Shown here piece by piece: positions 21,101-29,449 of a DNA stretch of 57,335 nucleotides. Each line of letters begins with the position of its first letter. Position 1 is the first letter of the stretch. Under the pieces are notes generated by a model, which was given only the letters and a program-made list of their open reading frames with translations, did not search any database and was not told where the DNA came from. This DNA is from Candidatus Gemmiger excrementigallinarum (GTDB lineage Bacteria; Bacillota; Clostridia; Oscillospirales; Ruminococcaceae). The stretch is from NCBI GenBank assembly GCA_019116445.1, contig DXBP01000051.1, positions 1 to 57,335 on the forward strand, in the 5' to 3' direction. The position numbers and the translations under genes are program-made.

Positions 21101-21680
21101 CAAGCAGGTTACGGGCGACGGTGCACCGGCTGAAAGTACCTTCCGTTTCGCGCTGGAACTGGTGGAGGAAGATCCAGAAAATGGTTCGATCCTGGCAGAA
21201 GAACCCGGCGCAAGCATCGTGGGAGGCGGTACCATACAGTTGCCGGCCATTACCTTCCGGGCGAAGGGAACCTATACCTTTGCCATTACCGAACAAAATG
21301 ACGGTCTGCAAGGCTTTACCTACGACGATACAAGGTGGCTGCTGACGGTCGAGGTAACGGATGACGGAAATGGCGGACTGAAGGCAACGGGCGTGTACAA
21401 AGCCAATCTGGTTACGGTAAAGGAGGATGCGGCGTATTTCGTAAATACCTATCATCCGGAAGAACCTTCCGAACCGGGAGAAAATCCGCCGACGACGGAG
21501 CAAAAAACACCCTCTGATGGGGAGAATCCGCCTGTTGTATCGGGCAACACATTCACCCTTCCATGGCTGCCGCAGACGAGCGATGATTTCCAGCCGCTCC
21601 TGTGGGTAGCTCTGGCACTTGTTTCGGCTGGTGGAATTTTCTTCCTGCTGTACCGTAAACGCAAAAACAACCGGAAATGA
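9114..21680 (+). CDS. Giant CnaB-repeat cell-wall-anchored adhesin
   Basis: Secreted surface protein of 4188 residues, probably for adhesion. Residues 1-24 are a signal peptide ending APVLA, preceded by AAGGAGG; the frame is open further upstream but lacks an SD. Residues 25-150 are acidic and Pro/Gly-rich, with PEPGNEGGE-like repeats. An adhesin-type region follows to about 510. From about 519 come many CnaB/SpaA-like modules ending in motifs such as ETAPAGY, EIQAPDGY, ESKAPAGY and ERQAPAGY. A DUF11-like stretch lies near 2965, an SdrD-B-like module (GGHIWIDKNADGIWD) near 3395, and three Spy0128/FctA-type pilin modules near 3720, 3855 and 3990. The C-terminus has a LPQTS sorting motif at 4152, a hydrophobic helix and RKRKNNRK. 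G+C is visibly lower than in neighbouring genes, suggesting transfer. No sortase is in the window. Confidence 0.9.
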   Translation: MAKRVIALFLCLSMLFSYSAPVLANDNTELPTTFVAEDEGDDTTVSGEEVEKEAEPGDTVGAVSSESDSTLNVTDSEPGSEGGDVTPSVPEPGNEGGETEPTAPELGNTNDAAAPAAPAADNGEEEGLAPSDATTFEAPGEATSETFLQAAERYYGDEGTAPVGVLNLAWENAGIQDVKAGAQINLTLEWTLMEAATYTYTYGPQSLFDSYDNTKVELILPEGVSIVQGIDGTLKDVERIENDGQHWTLYLKPSLPANNSQNAAITVPLNIGENGERAIGEVLDFSPNAIQAKLDTSFTIMDRTDAANPVPTEVTYKKEIAGQGDLGQKTITTDDSWGIKKTVEDEDWQPNDDKTQVTVTFQLEVGLLDSNGVVVSNPNTYGRTGRVPFAADSVTLTETPSVSNREGEPIQPTSITVIPQFGEQTPISVPENGVITLPVDTCAGKKLGDVVADDAPYYSKYQVEVVYPYADFIAQYYEQNQEKLTVHNTATFSYTLQGGTPQQIPGEASVDVGEVTQPAAINIRKFIVNDGGYKHYSAANFSGDAVSGAAQFTIYQENGSTPATVYLKDGDTYTPYTGPVSIDPQGNDEYSSTTGNFTVYVDPGVYVIKETAQPANTEKITVGDNNANDKTVNVAAAGTQNADFYDQEQLGKITVTKYGLQSGTESPLQEAVFGLYEGKTAEGEPLRQVTSNANGEAIFDRLAYGTYTVKEISAPDDYIRDQKTYTFTVDETNPEETQKVVNSYNKGYVTLKKLMFNGAKDYVPVTDPYTAEFNGAFTLQKKVGENWETVQSSISLTTDGTWTAELPVYEADGVTAVTYRFLEKLPKGWHDPNDPAVTEMTSDEFRLVDALGQGSEKAHKVEMKNDRNGTITLTKKFLQKATGAGFTAVTGKESTFTLYRIAGSDGVAEQVGEPQTFTGSCRFTDLARTDEQDQAYQYYLVETQVEGYLPDTTGTRSITIPDQDGTGTMTVPAWGPISFVGEGSQVVSMNQALTVSNYAQTLPAIVKKVDSVSKSFVAGASFTVYVYDKNRPGHLGEEVISSQQITGASGQTIRLAPGKQYIVVETAPAGYTDVTEESERIIDLSGIQTVGANTDYTVRTVTLKNRPDPKLQVNKLLQSYNGQKTLANVQFEVYTEKSQGDFVRAQDYVGADLTVTSGQAKQMPAGKYWLKEIIPAGNSNQILDPAEYPELYQEKGEMKDGAFYFGPFTLKEVTDEATRVQKYDVTNYSQLGAVQVVKKAKGTDGTLSNLKDAKIGIFDPANPDTPLQTVTSGSNGVVQFAGLPIYGEDQKKINYIIKEIQAPDGYTLSDTVLTVNLEAGKTVKTDSEGEELQIINWPEMSFQVEKRFYNIWEHKFTNREFLMPGAQIALYEKQANGNYTFLQLATTDDVGAVNFTGLAQKTEYVAVEYDIPDTEEYRYLEPIERDKSYLVEAAVGGQPPQTLTQEELQRYFYVTKNAVSEDENPVLMAKAKLVNVEHWAQLHIKKFIKDHKDGDKEKVVNNAAFDLYMEVLADGTPSNAELSFNEEKVKDGTYTLIGSYTTGTLYNEKGERMDGWFGMNILKCSDTVVYWLVERTGGTGAKIDPEHQITLIKRAGTEYTNGSQSLEKTEGTDGNPGTTVPSEQVFTYQDDQVTKEDTENIPIYGGGSSMFSTIRLVKWAGELDEEGNPLDDYNPLGNASFDIYLVHSDGTLAKKLDTITTGLDNDLSPAGGATGEDDNALSSWASSKAYEFNLIESYAEEAGNNGNQDIVWTDEDGNGYARVMLVESNTPAGYRSVEPLKLLMFFNYEDGQNTETFNDVYYIKDAEKEVPLSEKQGDQWALYPTKETANSSYELIEKVAEDARQYRIVDWPVDNFAVTVNKYGYTVNEQNINMDGDALNEYYISNPGRKPLEVTMKLQRWSNNQWVDYAYPNFNKASDADPATFTTENGTFSFPKGLSMGRYRILEVEGDPDYDNIYDGAVVSEDSYYNARAYYFQVINKNLELDLYNPEKLSLTLYKTDTADKPLSEAKFQLTLDDGAALEATTNAQGTATVTGIGSGVYTLTETPPEEYSADYLDAYLRETYQAGHTYGNYKLADFADEGIFLGFETKLENGEVIVTGDVTLQEYGISGLSLGIKDPAMCSLTLRKQDKDSKGGVPGAQFTLSYMPFQNWSGEETWDSEEALLDETEWENITENYTTEADGTVQIDDLQPGIYRIVESKAPAGYDLTAEPQYVVLTGGMSKTIKLEGNEIQKDPASALVFEDAAQVSLTVTKKVNTGSLTVSGNHTFTFTLYESDKKTVVGTKTVTVANGAANDAIFTASAFTGLSQGKTYYLTERETPVASREDFALTGMTGEGGLAVTEEDGYYAFTVPNSNADLSITANNTYLYAEVTILKVDGSDGHALDGASFDAFRGMKQDTDGSWTYNTAPTGTWSDKGNGEHTVRLPLTDVKGNTFKIQERQAPAGYVTGDLYLELAVEPGKQYRHGAFVESTMGTEDRNKNDTAMLQAMIFPNYLGSVIEITKYKNMKESNTTTVLKNISFILYRRESNGWVYLTTKATDAQGKVSFTVASNKTYAVAEVVPTGYAALQGLYQNSDGSKMDTENAVIDGKDVTLHLIDNGRALHVQTTYPYNAYNIPYVDLEIRKQNALAPNGDNQPTAVASVYEVPDNISASLTQEEVARYMTADRLVRGDIRLDTAGVSGTEKYNFGKITGTIQSGKTYLIVETKASVTQVRDNNQVVWYKVLKVQPGTTAPQVVTLKNVAASASHTLRKTTSTLNNESLLTSAATLTYTLTPQVNNSYPLDSYTLKDTGLVAYSETTELDFDTYLKEKYSITSVRVGKATHTTEHYSDVAGQSVSATVSFYGFDNNLIEEKTVDVGTSAQTVTLNSDKKAARVEISYQSPLFQQNTSYALGQDFEPGAVQITVVLDKQEGGAQVVPITKVTNSAEAVMAYSPWNTQGHKLASTSVTQNAQVTNFFDEQKMAKVSISKDCQKTAVDLNGGVADYIVTITNLADAEAPLQNPFLVDLLPQGTVLNGTVEEAVTFAETPPEGVAFENRTSETQSGETGVFIFLQGSVPAGKSVKIKISVKATNDVASYGAMINNYVIMGSRTQGVQSESNPLASSWKTADGAMPSNLDGALTSLSGTARLEALRTMLANRNFQSYGYISAGKGISWTTASQAVIVKRGCGDRSATTGFTSDRLSTVNDNGWMKYQLIFSNLSTNYKYTGVTILDVLPYVGDKTGSGNDRESQWGMLFGQFDSVQRVDEKGNYTPVDQSAYQVLYYVQNIDDSNVEAVYAQVKTLSYGMASLPEGWVGTLPTDKSQVKAVAVVFQKAESAALDVKESYVVEYTMNVGDLSSDELAARSWNNTVNSCTVDFWRYSGSDIANATQIGAPLGSNSVGATILPEPVKVGGHIWIDKNADGIWDANTESVSALQSNNMVQKLLSKVEVQLATYTGGETRYKVYQKDSDWQQQATFTFDNLDPASPLGNTPQDGDALYDLQEEDPLSRLIPTMFKGSAPSTYRLIAVLAENAGVLAEPTSLGSTTGRSRVPETLKEGGVNAAEAADNNFAKASTSQRAAISERFYLHATDPDIVYDNTKDLGLVLYRNVTLHKVAADNHDIPVKGATFTLYGPFDTQAEANAADADELKRKTIGTYTSDENGDVALGNLNWFQYYLIEETSSGDGFLLDGAEAASTDGVIDDYTGNAITGKPVWVLTVPVDSITNPEQNITVTNYREGTFTLEAQKNLTGSQTLQADQFTFRLGNEKYQLIEKKTNDADGKVTFSPLTVTTPGLYTYYIREDIPKGGTEGQRVNGWLYDYTIYKVEVNVTETITGLEVDETYYVQNDKGQWVKTSGAVFTNDYTPSPAQYAPAVEKTIHTGNEPVTAVEDTFTFAIKRTDNGAADAVTMPENTELSINGAGHSSFDNITFHQAGTYTFTITEKPDKKLEDFGYTFDPVQWQLTVQAADVNGTITLTDIRYTPDDSKPESTTVALFANTYDPKETTFVPCVTKQVTGDGAPAESTFRFALELVEEDPENGSILAEEPGASIVGGGTIQLPAITFRAKGTYTFAITEQNDGLQGFTYDDTRWLLTVEVTDDGNGGLKATGVYKANLVTVKEDAAYFVNTYHPEEPSEPGENPPTTEQKTPSDGENPPVVSGNTFTLPWLPQTSDDFQPLLWVALALVSAGGIFFLLYRKRKNNRK

Positions 21681-21730
21681 TCGTCTTCCGCTCCGTGAGC
21701 GGTAAATGACAGTCCTTTCTGCAAACCCAA

Positions 21731-21760
21731 AAACGCCCCCTGCTGCTGCAGGGGGCGTTT
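21731..21760. terminator. Terminator after the giant adhesin gene
   Basis: AAACGCCCCCTGC and GCAGGGGGCGTTT form a perfect 13-bp stem around TGCT. It also ends the convergent flavoprotein gene. Confidence 0.85.
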
Positions 21761-21781
21761 ACTTATCGGTATCGGCGCGGC

Positions 21782-22261
21782 TTACGGCGCCTTGTGCTCC
21801 TTGGCGGTCCAGTCGGTTACCCGCAGGCGGAACACCGCGGTGGCGCCCAGCATGGCGTCGCTCACCGTCCAGTCGCTGCGGCCGGTGTAGTGGGCCATGA
21901 TGCAGTTCAGCCCCGCCCGCTTGGCGGCGGGCTCCTGGAGAAAGTCCACCGTGCCCCGGCCCATCACGCTGCGGTAGGCAAAGGAGTAGTCCTCCGCCCG
22001 GTCCCCCGGCAGCAGCCCGTGGCCGGTGTCCATCTCAAAGCCGACGACAGGATTTTTGCGCAGCAGCGTCAGTTTGTGGCCCTCCCGGGCGCTGTGGAAA
22101 TACAGCACCGGCTGCCCGTCCTCCTCCGTATAACCGAAATTCAGCGGTACAATGCAGGCCACGCCGTCCTCGTCCACCAGGCCCAGACGGCAGCAGTCGC
22201 ACGCCTGGACGATGGCCCGCAGGGCAGCGGCATCGGTGACTTCCCGGTCTTTTCTGCGCAT
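21782..22261 (-). CDS. NimA-like pyridoxamine-5'-phosphate oxidase-fold protein
   Basis: A flavin-binding split-barrel protein of 159 residues. Relatives include NimA-type nitroimidazole reductases and many general FMN proteins of anaerobes, so no substrate can be assigned. Family features are RLGLVDEDGVACIVPLNFGY, VLYFHSAREGHKLTLL, VGFEMD, YRSVMGRG and a late CIMAHYTG segment. ATG 22261 was chosen because AAAGGAAG lies about 9 nt upstream; the longer open frame has no SD. It is a single gene between two terminators with its own promoter at 22298-22327. Confidence 0.85.
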   Translation of the reverse strand: MRRKDREVTDAAALRAIVQACDCCRLGLVDEDGVACIVPLNFGYTEEDGQPVLYFHSAREGHKLTLLRKNPVVGFEMDTGHGLLPGDRAEDYSFAYRSVMGRGTVDFLQEPAAKRAGLNCIMAHYTGRSDWTVSDAMLGATAVFRLRVTDWTAKEHKAP

Positions 22262-22297
22262 GGTGCAAAACTTCCTTTCTTGTGGAAAACCCTCTCC

Positions 22298-22327
22298 ACT
22301 ATACCACACCCGGCGGCGTTTGTACAA
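22298..22327 (-). promoter_or_regulatory. Promoter of the NimA-like gene
   Basis: TTGTAC (22327-22322), 18 nt and TATAGT (22303-22298) on the minus strand, with a TGG extension before the -10. Confidence 0.5.
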
Positions 22328-22345
22328 TCGGCGATTCAACAGCAA

Positions 22346-22377
22346 CCCCCGCCCGCCCCGAAAGGGGCGGGCGGGGG
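22346..22377. terminator. Perfect 14-bp GC hairpin with GAAA tetraloop
   Basis: CCCCCGCCCGCCCC and its exact complement enclose GAAA. It lies just past the stop of the minus-strand membrane protein. The T-run is weak, so it may be an mRNA 3'-end stabiliser as well as a terminator. Confidence 0.6.
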
Positions 22378-22385
22378 TGTTGGCG

Positions 22386-24554
<2,169 letters not shown>

Positions 24555-24562
24555 CTACTTAC

Positions 24563-24591
24563 AGTATAGCACAAGGCCCCGGTCCCGGCAA
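24563..24591 (-). promoter_or_regulatory. Promoter of the GT-C-like gene
   Basis: TTGCCG (24591-24586), 17 nt and TATACT (24568-24563) on the minus strand. Confidence 0.6.
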
Positions 24592-24640
24592 GGCGTGCCC
24601 CGGCCGGAAAAAGTTGCCCGCCCCGGCGGAAAAAATGTGG

Positions 24641-24646
24641 TAAAAT
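24641..24646 (+). promoter_or_regulatory. Putative extended -10 for the ECF operon
   Basis: TGG TAAAAT, with no -35 match at 16-18 nt. It may be an ordinary extended -10, or the operon may rely on the ECF sigma factor itself. Confidence 0.35.
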
Positions 24647-24709
24647 TTGGGACGGGGTGCGCGGTTTGGGGGCGCCCGGTCGTTATACCTTGTGAACGGT
24701 GGTGAAAGG

Positions 24710-25195
24710 ATGCAGCAGGACGAACTGGAAGCGCTGGTACTGGCGCACTATGATACGATCTATGCCTATTGCTGGCGGCACGTGGGCCAGCGGGAACTGG
24801 CCCAGGACCTGACCCAGACGGCCTTTTTGCGGTTCTGGCAGCACCGGGACCGCTACCGCCACGACGGGCGGGAGCTGAATTACCTGTACACCATCGCCGG
24901 GAACCTGTGCAAGGACTGGTGCAAGCGGAAAAAGCCGGTGGCGCTGGAGGACCTGCCCGAAAGCCAGCGGGACCCCGGCGCGCCGCCCCCCGACCACGAC
25001 ACCGCCCTGGCGGTGCGGGCTGCCCTGGCCGCCCTGCCCTTTGCCCAGCGCAACGCCCTGCTGCTCTACTACGACCAGGGCTTTACCGCCGCCGAGATCG
25101 CGGCCATCACCCACACCACCGAACCCGCCGTGCGCTATCGCCTTTACCGGGCCAAGCGCCGCCTGGGGGAACTGCTGAAGGAGGAACTGCCATGA
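24710..25195 (+). CDS. ECF-type RNA polymerase sigma factor
   Basis: Sigma-70 family factor of 161 residues with regions 2 and 4 only. Region 2 includes YDTIYAYCWRHVGQRELAQDL, TQTAFLRFWQHRDRY and the region 2.4-like ELNYLYTIAGNLCKDWCKR. Region 4 has LPFAQRNALLLYYDQGFTA followed by AEIAAITHTTEPAVRYRLYRAK. It should direct polymerase to a small regulon, probably including its own operon. GGTGG lies about 7 nt before ATG 24710. The stop overlaps the next start as ATGA. The downstream membrane protein and ABC exporter are the likely anti-sigma or output partners (inferred). Confidence 0.9.
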   Translation: MQQDELEALVLAHYDTIYAYCWRHVGQRELAQDLTQTAFLRFWQHRDRYRHDGRELNYLYTIAGNLCKDWCKRKKPVALEDLPESQRDPGAPPPDHDTALAVRAALAALPFAQRNALLLYYDQGFTAAEIAAITHTTEPAVRYRLYRAKRRLGELLKEELP

Positions 25196-25935
25196 AACGC
25201 GAACCTGACTGGGCCGGCCTGCTGCGCCGGGACGCCCCGCCGCCGCCCCACCCGGCGGCCGCTGCCCATACCGTGGACCTGCTGCGCACCCTGCCGCCGC
25301 CCCGGCCCACCGGCTGGACCTTTGTGCGCACCCAGGCGGGGTTCATCCGCAAACGGATGTGGGTCTTGCAGTTTGCGGTTTTGGCAGGGGTGCTGGCCCT
25401 GGTGGCAGCGGGGGGCGCCGGGGACTACGCCCTGCCCCAATATGCCCTGTGTGCCGCCGCGGCGCCGCTGCTGCTGGTGGCCAACGTCCAGGACCTGGCC
25501 AGAGTCTATCACCGGGGGATGCTGGAACTGGAACTGGCCACCCGGTACAGCCTGCCCCGGGTCACCGCCGCCCGGCTGCTGGTGTTCGGCCTGTGCGACG
25601 CTGTGCTGCTGGGCATCCTGGCCGCCGTGGGGGCGGTAGTGAGCCGTGCCGACCTGGGGGTGGTGCTGCTCTACTGCCTGACGCCCTTCTGCTGCGTCAG
25701 TGCCCTGTGCATGGGGCTGCTGCGGCATCTGCGCCCGGCGGCCTTCGGCAAAGGGGCGCTGGCGGTGGTGGCGGTGGTGCTGGGGTGCCTGCTGCTGCCC
25801 GTGGACCGGATGCAGCGGTGGCTCTACGCCCCCGAAAGCCGGCTGTTCTGGATAGCGGCGCTGGTATGCTCGGCGGCGGCGCTGGTGTGGCAGACCCGCC
25901 GCCTGACCCGGGGCGGCGTGCCCACCACCTTATAA
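25192..25935 (+). CDS. Membrane protein of the ECF-ABC operon
   Basis: 247 residues with a cytoplasmic N-terminus of about 50 residues rich in Pro and Ala, then six or so hydrophobic segments. Its start overlaps the sigma gene stop, with GGAGGAACTGCC just upstream. This position is usual for anti-sigma factors, but I see no zinc-binding HxxxCxxC motif. It could be an anti-sigma factor of another type or an extra transporter subunit. I do not recognise a named family. Confidence 0.6.
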   Translation: MKREPDWAGLLRRDAPPPPHPAAAAHTVDLLRTLPPPRPTGWTFVRTQAGFIRKRMWVLQFAVLAGVLALVAAGGAGDYALPQYALCAAAAPLLLVANVQDLARVYHRGMLELELATRYSLPRVTAARLLVFGLCDAVLLGILAAVGAVVSRADLGVVLLYCLTPFCCVSALCMGLLRHLRPAAFGKGALAVVAVVLGCLLLPVDRMQRWLYAPESRLFWIAALVCSAAALVWQTRRLTRGGVPTTL

Positions 25936-25954
25936 AGATACGGAGGTATAGACC

Positions 25955-26830
25955 ATGCAGCAACTGCAGCTGGACCATCTGACCAAATGTTATAAAGAGT
26001 TTGCCGCCGTCAAGGATGTGACGCTGACCCTGGGGGGCGGCGTCTACGGCCTGCTGGGGGCCAACGGCGCGGGCAAAACCACCCTGATGCGGATGCTTTG
26101 CGGCATCCTGACCCCCACCCGGGGCACCGTGCGCTGCGGCGGGGCGGACATCGCCCGCCTGGGGGAGGAATACCGGGCCATGCTGGGGTATCTGCCCCAG
26201 GACTTCGGGTTTTACCCCGACTTTACGGGGCCGGAATTCCTGCGGTACATCGCGGCGCTCAAGGGCCTGACCCGGGCCGAAACCGCCCGGCGCATCCCGG
26301 AACTGCTGCGCCAGGTGGGGCTGGAGGAGGCGGGCCGCAAAAAGCTGCGGGCCTACTCCGGCGGTATGCGCCAGCGGCTGGGCATCGCCCAGGCCATGCT
26401 CAACGACCCCCAAATCCTGATCCTGGACGAACCCACCGCGGGGCTGGACCCCCGGGAACGGGTGCGGTTCCGCAACCTCATCGCGGATTACGCCAAGGGC
26501 CGCACGGTGCTGCTGTCCACCCATATCGTGTCCGACGTGGAGGCCATCGCCGACGAGATCTTGCTCATGAAAGGCGGGTGCATCGTGGAGCAGGGCACCG
26601 TGCCCCAGCTGGCGGACACCGCCCGGGGCAAGGTGTGGACGCTGCGCACCGACGCGGCCAACGCCGCAAAACTGGAAGCGGTGTACAACGTGGCCAACCT
26701 GCGCCACGAGGGGGAGGGCGTGGAGCTGCGGCTGATCACCGCCGACCCGCCCGCGGGGGCGGTGCCTGCCGCCCCCACCCTGGAGGATGTCTACCTCTGG
26801 TACTTTGCCGAGGAGGAGAGGGTACAATGA
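25955..26830 (+). CDS. ABC-2 type transporter ATP-binding protein
   Basis: 291-residue ATPase with Walker A GANGAGKTT at 35-43, Q-loop in YLPQDFGFYPDFT, signature YSGGMRQR, Walker B LILDEPTAGLDP and H-loop STH. The FGFYPDFTG segment and the C-terminal extension that ends in a VYLWYF motif are typical of Firmicute exporters linked to ECF or bacitracin-like loci. GGAGGTATAGACC precedes the ATG. Its stop overlaps the next start as ATGA. It should drive export through the two permeases that follow; the substrate is unknown. Confidence 0.92.
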   Translation: MQQLQLDHLTKCYKEFAAVKDVTLTLGGGVYGLLGANGAGKTTLMRMLCGILTPTRGTVRCGGADIARLGEEYRAMLGYLPQDFGFYPDFTGPEFLRYIAALKGLTRAETARRIPELLRQVGLEEAGRKKLRAYSGGMRQRLGIAQAMLNDPQILILDEPTAGLDPRERVRFRNLIADYAKGRTVLLSTHIVSDVEAIADEILLMKGGCIVEQGTVPQLADTARGKVWTLRTDAANAAKLEAVYNVANLRHEGEGVELRLITADPPAGAVPAAPTLEDVYLWYFAEEERVQ

Positions 26831-28032
26831 CGCTTGTGTGGTGGGAACTGAAAAAGATCCTGCGCCGGCGTTTGACCAAAGTGCTGCTGGCAATCTGCCT
26901 GGCGCTGGTGGTGGCGGAATCCGTGGCTCTGGGGTTTGGGAACTACGGCTTCGGAACGGCGGTGGCGTCCCCCACCTGGGAGGCCCGCACCCGCATTGTG
27001 CAGGCCACCCGGGACGCTGCCGCCTGGCACGGTCCGCTGACGGCGGAAACCCTGCTGGCCGCCCGGGACGACTGCCGGAAAAGGCTGACGGATGCCGGGG
27101 ACCCGGACGACCCGGGGACCTTTGTGCAGGGGGATATTCTCTATCTGGCGGCGGAGGTCCTTACCGAAGAAGGGCGCATCACCTGGCCGGACTGGCCCGC
27201 CCAGGTGACCGCCCTGGAGGATGAAACCCTGACCGGGCTGTATGCCCTGTGGGATAGCGCCGTGGAACGGGACATCCAGAACCGCCCCGAAGCCTGGCAG
27301 CCGCCGCTGCGGGCGCTGAAAGCCCGGGTGCAAACTCCCTTTGTCTACGACTGGGTGGACGGTCACTACGGGGAACTGGGGATGATGGACAATCTCATGT
27401 TCCTGGTGGGGCTGCTGCTCTGCGCGGCGCTGGCGCCGGTCTTTTGCGCCGAGGTGCGCACCCGGGTGTACACCATCAGCCATTGCGCCCGCTATGGCCG
27501 GGGCCGTCTGGCCGCTGCCAAGGCGGGGGCTGCCCTGCTTTTTGCCGGGGGCGGGTTCGCGGCGCTCATGGGGGTGTTTGTGGCCATCCAGATCGCCATG
27601 TTCGGGGCGCGGGGACTGTCGGCCTCGGTGCAGGTGGCGGCGTTCCACTGTCTGTTGCCCCTGACCCTGGGCCAGACCGAAGCCCTGCTGCTGCTCTGCG
27701 GGCTGGTGTCCTGTCTGGCGGGGGCGGCCATCACGGCGGCGCTTTCCGCCCGGATGGAAAACGAGTTCCCGGTGCTGCTGTGTCTGTTCGGGGTGCTGGT
27801 GTTCCTGCGGGCGCTGGCTACCGGAGGGCTGCTGCGCGGTGTGCCCGACGCAGTGGTCCAGACCCTGCCCTTTTTGACCCATCTGGGGGACCTGACCGGC
27901 AACACCATGATCACCCTGCCCGGCGGGCAGGCCCTGTTGATAGCCCTGTACCGGCTGGCGACCCAGCCGCTGTATCTGGTGGTGCTGCTGCCCCTGGCCT
28001 GGCGGGCCTATGTCCGCCGCCAGGTGCGCTGA
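26827..28032 (+). CDS. ABC-2 type permease, copy 1
   Basis: 401 residues with one N-terminal helix (about 17-35), a long extracytoplasmic loop of about 160 residues, and then six helices. The motifs VQTPFVYDW, LAPVFCAEVRTRVYTISHCARYG (in two parts: LAPVFCAEVR and YTISHCARYGRGRL) and LYLVVLLPLAW recur in the next gene. The open frame extends far upstream over the ATPase gene, but the ATG at 26827 with the ATGA overlap is the natural start. Confidence 0.85.
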   Translation: MTLVWWELKKILRRRLTKVLLAICLALVVAESVALGFGNYGFGTAVASPTWEARTRIVQATRDAAAWHGPLTAETLLAARDDCRKRLTDAGDPDDPGTFVQGDILYLAAEVLTEEGRITWPDWPAQVTALEDETLTGLYALWDSAVERDIQNRPEAWQPPLRALKARVQTPFVYDWVDGHYGELGMMDNLMFLVGLLLCAALAPVFCAEVRTRVYTISHCARYGRGRLAAAKAGAALLFAGGGFAALMGVFVAIQIAMFGARGLSASVQVAAFHCLLPLTLGQTEALLLLCGLVSCLAGAAITAALSARMENEFPVLLCLFGVLVFLRALATGGLLRGVPDAVVQTLPFLTHLGDLTGNTMITLPGGQALLIALYRLATQPLYLVVLLPLAWRAYVRRQVR

Positions 28033-28047
28033 AAGGAGGTTTTTTCC

Positions 28048-29268
28048 GTGAGCCTGTACCGATGGGAACTGCAAAAAATCTGGAAACGCCGGTCCGCCCG
28101 GGTGGCTCTGGCATTGATGCTGGTGTGGACGATGGCGGGCATTCTGGTCAACACCTTTTACAACAACAGCCATAAGGAGGACGGCGTGACGCCTTGTGTG
28201 CCCGGCCCGCAGGAGATCGCCAACCAGCTGGCCTGGGCGGAACCCTGGCGGGGCGAACTGACGGGGGCGCAGCTGGCCGCCGCCCAGACCACCGTCTACG
28301 ATCTGTACCGCGACCCCGCCAACCGCGGCCCCGACGGGGAGGTGACCAACGAAGCCTGGAACGCCGTCGTCCGGCCGATGGGCAGCATGACCAACACCCT
28401 GATGAACATAGCGGCCGGTGTGTACGGCTTGCCCTATGCGGCGTGGGAGGAACTGGAACCCGACCGGCTGCTGACCTACTACGAGGACCGCGCCGACGCC
28501 GTGGACCGCTGGCTGCAAAGCCAGTTCGCCGACCCGGCGGACCGGGCGGTGTTTGAGGCCCAGGAGACCAAGGTGCAGACGCCCTTTGTCTACGACTGGT
28601 ACAGCGGGCAGGTCACGATACTGCAGACCATCCAGGACACCATGCTGGGCATCTGCCTGCTGCTGGGCATCGTCCTGGCGCCGCTGTTTTGCGGCGAGGT
28701 ACAGTCCGGTGTGCTGGCGGTAAGCCATTGCACCCGCCAGGGCCGGGGCCGGCTGGCCGCTGCCAAGGTGGGGGCCGCCCTGACGGTGGCCGTGGGAGCC
28801 TGGGCGGTGGTCAGTGTACTGCTGGTGGTTTCCCAGTTGGTTTTCTTCGGCACCCGGGGGTTGGATTGCCCCATTCAGTTGCTCAAACCCCTGGCCACCG
28901 CGCCGCTGACCTTTGGGGACTGCGAGGTCTATGCTCTGGTGTTCGGGCTGGCCTGTTGTCTGGGTACGGTGGGCATCACGGCGGGGTTATCGGGGGTGGC
29001 GTCGGCCAGTTTTCCGGTGATGGCCGGGGTGTTCGGGCTGCTGGTGCTGCTGCCCATGTTTGGCGGGATGCTGCCCTGGGCGGTGCAGCAGGCGGTGGCG
29101 CTGCTGCCCTCGGCGGGGGATTATTATGATCTGTTCCGCCAGAATCTCTATCACATCGGGCCGCTGCGGGTATGGTCCCCGGTGATGCAGCTGGCCGTGC
29201 AGCCGCTGTATCTGGCGGTGCTGGCACCCCTGGCCTGGCGGGTGTATGTGCGGCGGGAAGTGAGATAG
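28048..29268 (+). CDS. ABC-2 type permease, copy 2
   Basis: 406 residues, paralogous to the preceding permease: one N-terminal helix, a long loop, VQTPFVYDWY, LAPLFCGEVQSGVLAVSHCTR, then LAVQPLYLAVLAPLAWRVYV near the end. It begins with GTG, preceded by AAAGGAGG 9 nt upstream. The two permeases probably form a heterodimer with one ATPase dimer. A terminator follows at 29359-29384. Confidence 0.85.
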   Translation: MSLYRWELQKIWKRRSARVALALMLVWTMAGILVNTFYNNSHKEDGVTPCVPGPQEIANQLAWAEPWRGELTGAQLAAAQTTVYDLYRDPANRGPDGEVTNEAWNAVVRPMGSMTNTLMNIAAGVYGLPYAAWEELEPDRLLTYYEDRADAVDRWLQSQFADPADRAVFEAQETKVQTPFVYDWYSGQVTILQTIQDTMLGICLLLGIVLAPLFCGEVQSGVLAVSHCTRQGRGRLAAAKVGAALTVAVGAWAVVSVLLVVSQLVFFGTRGLDCPIQLLKPLATAPLTFGDCEVYALVFGLACCLGTVGITAGLSGVASASFPVMAGVFGLLVLLPMFGGMLPWAVQQAVALLPSAGDYYDLFRQNLYHIGPLRVWSPVMQLAVQPLYLAVLAPLAWRVYVRREVR

Positions 29269-29358
29269 AGGTGGAACCGGGAGGTTCGCGCGACCGGCAG
29301 GTTGCGGCAAGTTGGGCAACCCGCCTGATGGCCCCGGTTCCGGGGCCGTGTATTTCGG

Positions 29359-29384
29359 AACCAACGCTCTGCGTTGGTTTTTGC
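29359..29384 (+). terminator. Terminator of the ECF-ABC operon
   Basis: AACCAACGC-tct-GCGTTGGTT followed by TTTTGC. A second GC hairpin (GGCCCCGG/CCGGGGCC near 29330-29346) lies just before it. Confidence 0.75.
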
Positions 29385-29449
29385 ATCGCGCTTGATTCTA
29401 TGGGCGCGATTGCGGGGCATGGCCCCGCAGGCAAAAAAACCGGAAAACC

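Noticed and set aside
9543-21503. Long minus-strand open frames opposite the adhesin gene
   Set aside because: They mirror the codon bias of the sense gene, lack start signals, and encode no recognisable domain.
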